From Caryophanales bacterium (GTDB lineage: Bacteria; Bacillota_I; Bacilli_A; RF39; UBA660), in the NCBI GenBank assembly GCA_016282415.1, contig JAEEKO010000062.1, positions 1-5,584 on the forward strand: 5,584 nucleotides of DNA. Direction: 5' to 3'. Below are positions 1 through 5,584 of the stretch, one piece after another (position 1 is the stretch's first letter; each line of letters opens with the position of its first letter). The position numbers and the translations under genes were made by a program. Under the pieces are notes generated by a model. The model did no database searches, was not told where the DNA came from, and saw only the letters and a list, made by a program, of their open reading frames with translations.

Positions 1-1
1 G

Positions 2-1312
2 AGGAATAAACTATTAAATATTACTATGTTTATTATGTTGTTTAGTGCTAGTTTAATATCTGTTCAATTCGGCAATTTATCAATAAATAAAATAGGCATT
101 ATTCCATTTTATGGTTTTATTTTATTTAACGAATTTAGCAGGAATAAGCGTTTAGTCATCGACAAAAACAATAGTATTTATTTCTTCTTTTTAGTTTTTA
201 CAATGATTTCATCAATGTTGGCTATTTTGCAACCTGTTATTACTGTTGATGGGTTTACTAGTACGCACGTTAATTATGTCATTCAGACACTCTTAATTTA
301 TTTGCCATTACTATATTTATTAACTTCATCAACACATAAAAAAGAATATCTTGATAGTTTTTTTAAAAATTTGATTATTATCATACGAATACATGCCATT
401 TTTATATTACTTCAATTTACAATATATACGGTATTTAAAGTAAATATTAGTTCATTATTATATGATCAATTGTTGCATGGAATAACTGGTAATAAATGGA
501 CTAGTCACGTATATGGAACAAATATTGTTCTAAGAGCTTCCGGTTTAAATTACGATCCTGCCTTTGCTAGTTATTTGCTGATATGTGGTGTTATTTTCGA
601 TAAAAATAAGGTTTTTCGTGTGCTCTTTTGGCTATGTACTGCTTTAGCTCAATCAAGAACTGGTGTAATTTGTATATTTCTAATTTTCCTTTATAATTAT
701 TTCATAAATATTGATTTTAAAAATGCTAGCAAAATTAAGACTAATAAGTTCTTCGGAATTATTATAAGCATTGTAATTCTACTGATATTAGGTTTTGTGA
801 TTTCGAAAAGTGAAAGTTTAATGATACAAATAAATTCAATTACTGAACGTATTAAGGATGTTTTTTTGAACGATTCATCTCAAGATATTAGTACTGTACG
901 TCACTCTACATATCCTTTACTAGCTATTAAGTGCTGGGCTAAGTTTAAAAATATTGTTTATTATTTATTTGGGGTTGGGCCTAGATCTTCTGGCCTTGCA
1001 TTGCTTCAGTATTCATATAATTATCCGGTAAATTTTGCATTTTCACGTAATATGTATACTTCTGTTTGGTCTATCGAATGTGACTTTGCTGAATTACTAC
1101 TTGGTTGTGGCATAATTGGATTTTTTTTCAATTATTTTCAACTATTTAGATTCATTCTAAATAAAAATATTTCAATAAAATTATTTGGATTTGCAGTTTT
1201 TATAATGGGCTTTATGTATGATTTTAGTCTGCTAACTATTAATGTAATTATGTTTATTTTTATTATAACAATGTCGTACGAGGTAACATATGAGTATAAA
1301 AGTGAAAAATAG
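2..1312 (+). CDS. wzy: Wzy-like polysaccharide repeat-unit polymerase (O-antigen polymerase/ligase type), 5' end probably outside the window
   Basis: Integral membrane protein predicted to join flipped, lipid-linked oligosaccharide units into a polymer on the outer face of the membrane. Counting from the ATG at 26 (428 residues), about ten hydrophobic segments are visible, for example near 1-17, 51-69, 83-99, 115-137, 177-190, 207-228, 242-259, 352-379 and 386-414. A long hydrophilic loop lies at about 261-350. The stretch RASGLNYDPAFAS (170-182) and the SRTG motif (210-213) before a membrane span resemble Wzy/WaaL-type proteins; Wzy primary sequences diverge widely, so topology and context carry much of the call. 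The frame is open leftward from 26 to the window edge (encoding RNKLLNIT), and the only SD-like GAGGAA (1-6) is about 19 nt from that ATG, too far to serve it, so the true start is probably upstream. The stop overlaps the next gene. The exact linkage made cannot be inferred. Family call is fairly sure, start is not. Confidence 0.83.
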   Translation, partial: RNKLLNITMFIMLFSASLISVQFGNLSINKIGIIPFYGFILFNEFSRNKRLVIDKNNSIYFFFLVFTMISSMLAILQPVITVDGFTSTHVNYVIQTLLIYLPLLYLLTSSTHKKEYLDSFFKNLIIIIRIHAIFILLQFTIYTVFKVNISSLLYDQLLHGITGNKWTSHVYGTNIVLRASGLNYDPAFASYLLICGVIFDKNKVFRVLFWLCTALAQSRTGVICIFLIFLYNYFINIDFKNASKIKTNKFFGIIISIVILLILGFVISKSESLMIQINSITERIKDVFLNDSSQDISTVRHSTYPLLAIKCWAKFKNIVYYLFGVGPRSSGLALLQYSYNYPVNFAFSRNMYTSVWSIECDFAELLLGCGIIGFFFNYFQLFRFILNKNISIKLFGFAVFIMGFMYDFSLLTINVIMFIFIITMSYEVTYEYKSEK

Positions 1313-2192
1313 AGTAGCAATAATTATTGTCAACTATAATGGGTTGCAAGATACTATCGAATGTGTTAAATCAGTTTCCGCAACTGAAAATGTAAACTAT
1401 AAAATTATCATTATAGACAATGCATCTGATAATAATGAAGGTAAGCAGCTATGTGAGCTTTTTCCTGATGCAAAAGTAATAATTAATGACAAAAACATTG
1501 GTTTTGCAGGAGGAAATAATATAGGTATTGATTATGCTATGAAAAATGATTATGATTATGTGCTATTATTAAACAATGATACGGTAATTGATAATAAAAT
1601 GATATATAACTTACTTGAGTACGCTAATTCAATAACCATAACTGTCCCTAAAATGTACTACTATTATGATAAAACAAAAATATGGTATGGTGGCGGAATA
1701 ATTAATAAAATTACTGGAAATGCAAAACATTTGAAGTTTAATCAAATGGATGATGGAAAAGGCAATATCAAACACTGTAATTTTGCTACCGGTTGTTGCA
1801 TGCTAATTCACCGTGATATTATTAGACAGATAGGGAAACTTAGTGAGGATTATTTTATGTACTGTGAAGATACTGAATACTCACTCAGAGCTTTGATTAA
1901 TAACAAAAGTGTTATGTATGTACCAGAAGCAAAATTATGGCATAAAGTCGGTGCTTCTACTGGACAAGAAAAATCTGAATTGGCTATTTATTATAATACA
2001 AGGAATAAACTATTATATTTGCAAAAATACCATAATTATTTTAGCAAATTATCATATCCATATACGATTATTACGAGATATATACGAATATTTCAATATA
2101 TGTTAAGTGGTAATTTGAAATGGAAGTGTATTATAAAGGGGATTAAGGACTATAAAAATGGAAGTGTGGGTAAAACTGAAAAATATTACTAG
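1290..2192 (+). CDS. GT2 family glycosyltransferase (WbbL/rhamnosyltransferase-like, COG1216 type)
   Basis: Cytoplasmic, membrane-associated GT-A fold enzyme of 300 residues that should transfer a sugar from a nucleotide donor to the growing lipid-linked repeat unit. Family hallmarks appear in order: the nucleotide-binding start VAIIIVNYNG (9-18), IIDNASDN (41-48), NIGFAGGNN (69-77), the metal-binding DxD-equivalent LLLNNDT (92-98), the acceptor-side ATGCCMLIHRD (166-176), the catalytic-base region CEDTEYSLRA (192-201), and WH at 217-218. The YYNTRNKLL segment (234-242) and the C-terminal pattern GIKDYKNGSVGK (284-295) are also common in this subfamily. The ATG at 1290 is chosen because GAGGTAA (1280-1286) sits at good spacing and it places the first motif normally. 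The gene overlaps the polymerase end by 23 nt, suggesting translational coupling. Rhamnose is a plausible donor, given the subfamily and the rmlA gene downstream, but the sequence does not prove the sugar or linkage. Confidence 0.92.
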   Translation: MSIKVKNRVAIIIVNYNGLQDTIECVKSVSATENVNYKIIIIDNASDNNEGKQLCELFPDAKVIINDKNIGFAGGNNIGIDYAMKNDYDYVLLLNNDTVIDNKMIYNLLEYANSITITVPKMYYYYDKTKIWYGGGIINKITGNAKHLKFNQMDDGKGNIKHCNFATGCCMLIHRDIIRQIGKLSEDYFMYCEDTEYSLRALINNKSVMYVPEAKLWHKVGASTGQEKSELAIYYNTRNKLLYLQKYHNYFSKLSYPYTIITRYIRIFQYMLSGNLKWKCIIKGIKDYKNGSVGKTEKYY

Positions 2193-2200
2193 GAGGAATT

Positions 2201-3664
2201 ATGAAAGAAAAATCATTAACTATTAATTCGATATATTATCTTTTTTACAACATTGCCAATGTTATTTTTCCGTTTGTCACCGGAATATATATTACTCACA
2301 TTTTATTTCCTGACACTATTGGTCAAGTTGAATATGCAAGAAATTTAGTACAGTATTTTGTTATATTATCATTTTTAGGTATTCCTACTTACGGTATGCG
2401 TGAAATATCTAAAAATCGTAAAGATAAGAATGATCTTAGTAAGATATATTCCGAATTGTTATGTATAAATTTCATATCGACATGTATATTTGGAATTATT
2501 TATTTAATATTAATTTTTAATATTTCAATGTATAAAGAGAACATAGTATTATATTTGGTTACTGGTATATCAATTTTTTTGAATTTTTTCAATATTTCAT
2601 GGTTATATGAAGGACTAGAAGATTTCAAATTTATATCTATTAGAAATGTTATATTTAAGATATTTTCTTTTATCTTGCTCTTAATTTTTGTAAAAAACGA
2701 TAGTGATTATTTATGGTATGCTTTTATAACAGTTTTTGGTATTGCTGGTAATTATTTACTTAATATTATTAATGCACGAAATAAAGTAAAATTTTCACTT
2801 AAAAATATTAATTTAAATCGACATTTTAAACCAATCTTGTATCTTGTTATGGTTAATTTAGCTATTGAGATATATTCACTTATTGATATTACTATGCTAG
2901 GTTTGTTTTGTGAGAAATCAAATGTTGCATTTTACTCATATGGTAGCAAAATATATCGGATATTATTACAAATTATAAATACTTTTACAATGGTTTTAGT
3001 TCCTAAAATTTCATTATATTATAAAGAAGGGCGCATCAATGATTTCAATTTAGTGGTTTCTAAAACATTAAAGGTAATATGTTTGTTAGCTCTTCCTATA
3101 ATTCTTGGAATTTGGTTTGTTGCAAACTATGTAATAACAAAAATTTATGGTAATGTCTATATAAATAGTGCATACGTATTAAAAATACTATCATTTATTT
3201 TAATAATATCTCCTATTGGTTATTTACTTGGCTCAAGAATGTTATTAGTAACTGGCAATGAAAAGAAAATGGTATATGCAGTATTTTCCGGTGCTATTGT
3301 CAATGTTATATTAAATTATATCTTAATACAAAAATATAGTGAAATGGGAGCAGCGGTTGCCTCTGTGATTAGTGAATCAGTGGTAATGATAGTGTATGTA
3401 TTATTAGGGAAGAATTACTATAAATTACTAAATATGCCTGACACATTACGAAAAGAATTTGTAGCATTGATACTAATGTTTTTATATTTAATTATAACAA
3501 TTAAATTACCTATTAATAGTTTACTCTTTGTTACCTTATTACAAATAATTGGTTCAATTATAATATATTTTGTTACACTAATTATTTTAAAAGAGAATGT
3601 AATATACGATTATTATATTAGATTTACTCATAGATACATTAGAAAAAACAGAGGAGAGTGCTAA
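2201..3664 (+). CDS. wzx: Wzx-type flippase, polysaccharide transporter (PST) family of the MOP superfamily
   Basis: Membrane protein of 487 residues that should flip the undecaprenyl-linked repeat unit from the inner to the outer face of the membrane. About fourteen hydrophobic spans can be picked out, roughly at 11-32, 47-62, 86-107, 115-131, 148-164, 170-190, 211-233, 254-269, 290-312, 326-344, 357-376, 382-402, 419-436 and 440-463, the usual count and length for the family. Recognisable family signatures are YGMREISKNRKD (64-75) after span 2, SWLYEGLEDFKFIS (133-146), VPKIS (267-271), and NYILIQKYSEMGAAVAS (372-388) with a following E near 392. The C-terminus is basic (RFTHRYIRKNR). The start is clear: AGGAGG at 2191-2196, overlapping the stop of the glycosyltransferase, lies 4 nt before the ATG. 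Adjacent Wzy and Wzx support a Wzx/Wzy-dependent pathway rather than an ABC-transporter one. Substrate specificity cannot be read from sequence. Confidence 0.93.
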   Translation: MKEKSLTINSIYYLFYNIANVIFPFVTGIYITHILFPDTIGQVEYARNLVQYFVILSFLGIPTYGMREISKNRKDKNDLSKIYSELLCINFISTCIFGIIYLILIFNISMYKENIVLYLVTGISIFLNFFNISWLYEGLEDFKFISIRNVIFKIFSFILLLIFVKNDSDYLWYAFITVFGIAGNYLLNIINARNKVKFSLKNINLNRHFKPILYLVMVNLAIEIYSLIDITMLGLFCEKSNVAFYSYGSKIYRILLQIINTFTMVLVPKISLYYKEGRINDFNLVVSKTLKVICLLALPIILGIWFVANYVITKIYGNVYINSAYVLKILSFILIISPIGYLLGSRMLLVTGNEKKMVYAVFSGAIVNVILNYILIQKYSEMGAAVASVISESVVMIVYVLLGKNYYKLLNMPDTLRKEFVALILMFLYLIITIKLPINSLLFVTLLQIIGSIIIYFVTLIILKENVIYDYYIRFTHRYIRKNRGEC

Positions 3665-3665
3665 A

Positions 3666-4913
3666 ATGAAGGAAATTATTAAAGCATTACGAAATATTTG
3701 TGCTTCAATTGCCAAACTTGTGATAAATTCTATAATATTCTTAATAAGTTTGCTGATTTTTAAAGACAAAAAAATGATAATTGTTGGTCCCTGGTTTGGT
3801 GATAGATGGGCTGACAATAGCAGATATTTTATGCAAGATGCCCAAAAGCAAACAAAATACAAGGTATATTTAATTGTTAAGAATAAAAAATTATATAATG
3901 AATTAAATAAAAGCATTAACTGTGTTTATAGATATTCTTTGAAATCTATCTACCTTCATTTTAGGGCCAAATTTCACGTCGTTGATCAAGGCGATAAGAG
4001 TTTAATCGGATTTTTATCAGTTCGAGCTATTAGAATTAATCTTTGGCATGGATTACCAATGAAAAAATTATGGGATTTAGCATATAGACCTCCAAAAAAT
4101 AAATTTGCTGCCAAATTAATGCAATTCAATAGAAAACTTAATGTATTTTTCAATGGATTCTGCAGTAAAGGTGGATGGGATAATTATTATTTATTAACTC
4201 CGTCGTTATATGATTGGGAAAATTTTTTGAAAATTTGTGTTAATGAGAAACTCGTAAAACCATTATTTGCAAAATATCCCAGAACTGATTATTTAAAGAA
4301 TTATATTGATAGAAATAATATTATTTTGAGTGAAGAAAAGAAATATCTCGATTTAGTCAAAACAAAGGCCAAAGAAAAGAAATTAGTACTATATGTTCCA
4401 ACGTTTAGGGATAAATCTTCTACACTAATCTTGGGGACCAATAATGATAACGATATAAATAAATATATCGAATTGTTAAATAAAAACAACTGCGTATTGG
4501 TAATAAAGATGCATAGTGCGGACATGACAATATTAAGCAAATATGACAACTGTATAATTTTAAATAATTATTGTGATATTTCTACATTTCTACCATATAT
4601 GGACTGTTTAATTACGGATTACTCATCAGTATTCTTTGATTATCTTATATTTAATAGACCAATAATCTTCTATCCTTATGATTATGATTATTATGATAAT
4701 AGTGATCGTGGTATATTACCAAATTATACTGTTCACACACCAGGTGAAATGGTATATAACTTTGAGGAATTATATACTAAAACTAAGGTTCTAATTAAAA
4801 ATAATTTTAAAGACAAAAAAGAAACAATGAGAAAAGAATTATTACAGAAAACGATTGATAGCTCATTTCCTAGCGTGCTTGAAGCAATAGATAATTTAAA
4901 TAAAAAATATTAA
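3666..4913 (+). CDS. CDP-glycerol:poly(glycerophosphate) glycerophosphotransferase family protein (TagF/TagB-like)
   Basis: Peripheral membrane GT-B-like enzyme of 415 residues, expected to transfer a polyol phosphate (typically sn-glycerol 3-phosphate from CDP-glycerol) to a lipid-linked acceptor on the cytoplasmic face. A hydrophobic, amphipathic N-terminus (about 10-33) probably anchors it. Family motifs follow in order: NLWHGLPMKKL (125-135, with the conserved His of WHG), YPRTDYL (204-210), VLYVPTFRD (241-249), VIKMHSAD (279-286, second conserved His), LITDYSSVFFDY (315-326), PIIFYPYDYDYY (332-343) and RGILPNY (348-354). No key motif is missing. It is a single-domain version, lacking the extra glycosyltransferase-like N-terminal region of some large TagF proteins. 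The start at 3666 is supported by GAGGAG at 3651-3656 and lies 1 nt after the flippase stop. It is the last gene before a terminator. Within a Wzx/Wzy locus it more likely adds a phosphodiester side group or linkage to the repeat unit than makes wall teichoic acid; ribitol phosphate is an alternative substrate. Confidence 0.93.
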   Translation: MKEIIKALRNICASIAKLVINSIIFLISLLIFKDKKMIIVGPWFGDRWADNSRYFMQDAQKQTKYKVYLIVKNKKLYNELNKSINCVYRYSLKSIYLHFRAKFHVVDQGDKSLIGFLSVRAIRINLWHGLPMKKLWDLAYRPPKNKFAAKLMQFNRKLNVFFNGFCSKGGWDNYYLLTPSLYDWENFLKICVNEKLVKPLFAKYPRTDYLKNYIDRNNIILSEEKKYLDLVKTKAKEKKLVLYVPTFRDKSSTLILGTNNDNDINKYIELLNKNNCVLVIKMHSADMTILSKYDNCIILNNYCDISTFLPYMDCLITDYSSVFFDYLIFNRPIIFYPYDYDYYDNSDRGILPNYTVHTPGEMVYNFEELYTKTKVLIKNNFKDKKETMRKELLQKTIDSSFPSVLEAIDNLNKKY

Positions 4914-4936
4914 ACGGGATTTTATTCCGTTTTTTT
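4912..4936 (+). terminator. Intrinsic (Rho-independent) terminator of the polymerase-flippase-phosphotransferase operon
   Basis: An 8-bp stem pairs AAACGGGA (4912-4919) with TTCCGTTT (4925-4932) around a TTTTA loop, with one G-U pair. A run of seven T residues (4930-4936) follows the core of the stem. The left arm begins inside the TAA stop codon (4911-4913) of the phosphotransferase gene, so termination occurs right at the end of the coding region. The GC core is short, so some read-through into rmlA is possible. Confidence 0.87.
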
Positions 4937-4937
4937 G

Positions 4938-4967
4938 TTGAAAAAAGCAATATATTTTTGTTATAAT
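4938..4967 (+). promoter_or_regulatory. Housekeeping sigma-A-type promoter with extended -10, driving rmlA
   Basis: A perfect TATAAT -10 box lies at 4962-4967 and is preceded by TG at 4959-4960, giving an extended -10 (TGTTATAAT). A TTGAAA -35 box lies at 4938-4943 with an 18-nt spacer, close to the TTGACA consensus. Transcription should start about 4973-4976, leaving a leader of only about 9-12 nt before the rmlA ATG at 4985. The -35 box starts 2 nt after the terminator T-run, so rmlA is uncoupled from the upstream operon. No operator-like palindrome is evident. Confidence 0.8.
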
Positions 4968-4974
4968 AGTACCT

Positions 4975-4981
4975 AGGTGAT
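4975..4981 (+). promoter_or_regulatory. Ribosome binding site deciding the rmlA start
   Basis: AGGTGAT matches the 3' part of the extended anti-SD complement (AGGAGGTGAT). In that alignment the AGG core ends 7 nt before the ATG at 4985, a normal spacing. It supports this ATG, although the start gives an N-terminus longer than usual for RmlA. It lies at or very near the predicted transcription start, so the SD may sit at the extreme 5' end of the mRNA. Confidence 0.72.
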
Positions 4982-4984
4982 TAT

Positions 4985-5584
4985 ATGGCATATTATATAG
5001 CAAATGATATTAAAGGCATAATATTAGCTGGTGGTACTGGTACTAGATTATATCCAATAACTGAAGGTACTAGTAAACAATTGTTACCAATATATGATAA
5101 ACCGATGATATTTTATCCGTTATCAGTATTAATGCAGGCTGGAATTAGAGATATATTATTAATTACGACAAAAGAAGATCAGGCTAACTTTAAAAGACTG
5201 CTTGGTAATGGTCATCAATTTGGAATAAATATCGAATATGTAATTCAACCTAGTCCAGATGGACTTGCGCAAGCATTTATATTGGGAGAAGAATTTATCG
5301 ATAATAATCCATGTGCGATGATACTTGGGGATAATATATACTATGGTAATGGATTAGAAAGGGATTTATATACAGCTACTGAAAATGCAATTAATGGATA
5401 TGCTACTATCTTTGGATATAAGGTAAGAGATCCTGAAAGGTTTGGCATAATGGAAATTGATAGGCATAACAATGTTATTAGTGTTGAGGAAAAACCATTA
5501 GAACCAAAGAGTGATTATGCAATTACAGGATTATATTTTTATCCTAAAGGCGTATCTGATATGGCTAAGATGGTTAAACCATCC
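4985..5584 (+). CDS. rmlA: Glucose-1-phosphate thymidylyltransferase (RmlA), 3' end cut off by the window
   Basis: Cytoplasmic enzyme that makes dTDP-glucose from dTTP and glucose 1-phosphate, the first step to dTDP-L-rhamnose. The first 200 codons are present and uninterrupted, about two thirds of the usual 290 or so residues. Diagnostic motifs are KGIILAGGTGTRLYP (10-24, nucleotide-binding GxGTR loop), SKQLLPIYDKPMI (30-42, catalytic Lys/Arg region), QPSPDGLAQAF (88-98), LGDNIYYG (114-121, metal-binding Asp116), DPERFGIMEID (149-159), EEKPLEPKSDYAITGLYFY (168-186) and KPS at the edge. Typical RmlA proteins begin Met-Lys-Gly; here eight residues (MAYYIAND) plus Ile precede that Lys, and no ATG, GTG or TTG lies between, so the ATG at 4985 is the only standard start. 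It has its own promoter and probably leads an rml operon (rmlC, rmlB and rmlD expected downstream, not seen). The family call is very secure. Confidence 0.96.
   Translation, partial: MAYYIANDIKGIILAGGTGTRLYPITEGTSKQLLPIYDKPMIFYPLSVLMQAGIRDILLITTKEDQANFKRLLGNGHQFGINIEYVIQPSPDGLAQAFILGEEFIDNNPCAMILGDNIYYGNGLERDLYTATENAINGYATIFGYKVRDPERFGIMEIDRHNNVISVEEKPLEPKSDYAITGLYFYPKGVSDMAKMVKPS

Noticed and set aside
1138..1320. Minus-strand open frame of 60 codons at the end of the polymerase gene
   Set aside because: It is antisense to the last membrane spans of the polymerase; its hydrophobicity mirrors AT-rich sequence and nothing supports expression.
2001..2015. A 15-nt sequence (AGGAATAAACTATTA) repeated exactly at 2-16, encoding RNKLL in both places
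   Set aside because: It is short and AT-rich, with no flanking similarity after it. One copy is part of the conserved GT2 C-terminal region, so chance or convergent coding explains it better than a mobile or recombination repeat.
1909..2106. Alternative plus-strand frame of 65 codons inside the glycosyltransferase gene
   Set aside because: It is an out-of-frame shadow of the conserved GT2 C-terminal region and has no recognisable motif.
3587..3916. Minus-strand open frame of 109 codons across the flippase/phosphotransferase junction
   Set aside because: It lies antisense to two well-supported genes with clear motifs and has no recognisable family signature. Long antisense frames arise easily opposite AT-rich membrane-protein genes.
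4301..4549. Minus-strand open frame of 82 codons inside the phosphotransferase gene
   Set aside because: It is entirely antisense to conserved motifs of the phosphotransferase and shows no features of a real protein.
4675..4706. Simple-sequence-like ATTATG/ATTATT stretch that could look like a phase-variable repeat
   Set aside because: It encodes the Tyr/Asp-rich part of a normal family motif (PIIFYPYDYDYY). The units are imperfect, and there is no homopolymer or perfect tandem array likely to slip.

Overview
The window is a strongly AT-rich stretch in which all genes lie on the + strand. Genes are tightly packed, start sites carry AGGAGG-type Shine-Dalgarno sequences, and Trp is encoded by TGG with no in-frame TGA. 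The gene set (Wzy-like polymerase, GT2 glycosyltransferase, Wzx flippase, CDP-glycerol-type phosphotransferase, then rmlA) fits a surface polysaccharide locus (capsule, exopolysaccharide or wall polymer) of a low-GC Gram-positive bacterium (Bacillota). Lactobacillales or a relative is a reasonable guess; the sequence alone does not fix the genus.

Layout: positions 2-4913 are the distal part of one operon, with its promoter and early genes to the left of the window. In order it holds a multi-spanning polymerase (open to the left edge), a GT2 family glycosyltransferase that overlaps it by 23 nt, a 14-span Wzx-type flippase 8 nt further on, and a TagF/TagB-like glycerophosphotransferase 1 nt after that. 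The operon closes with a clear intrinsic terminator (4912-4936). Almost immediately after it is a strong-looking extended -10 promoter (4938-4967) driving a new unit that begins with rmlA (glucose-1-phosphate thymidylyltransferase), which runs off the right edge after 200 codons. No gap exceeds 300 bases; the longest non-coding stretch is the 71-nt terminator/promoter junction.

How they work together (inference from families): RmlA starts dTDP-L-rhamnose synthesis and supplies a sugar donor. Glycosyltransferases, including the GT2 enzyme here, build a lipid-linked repeat unit on the cytoplasmic face. The TagF-like enzyme probably adds a polyol phosphate, most likely glycerol phosphate, to the unit. 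Wzx flips the unit across the membrane and Wzy polymerises it outside. The initiating sugar-phosphate transferase, chain-length control genes and any CDP-glycerol synthesis gene are not in view.

I see no sign of a wholly new system. The points most worth following up are the phosphotransferase inside a Wzx/Wzy locus, the very compact terminator-promoter junction with a nearly leaderless rmlA, and the N-terminal extension of RmlA.
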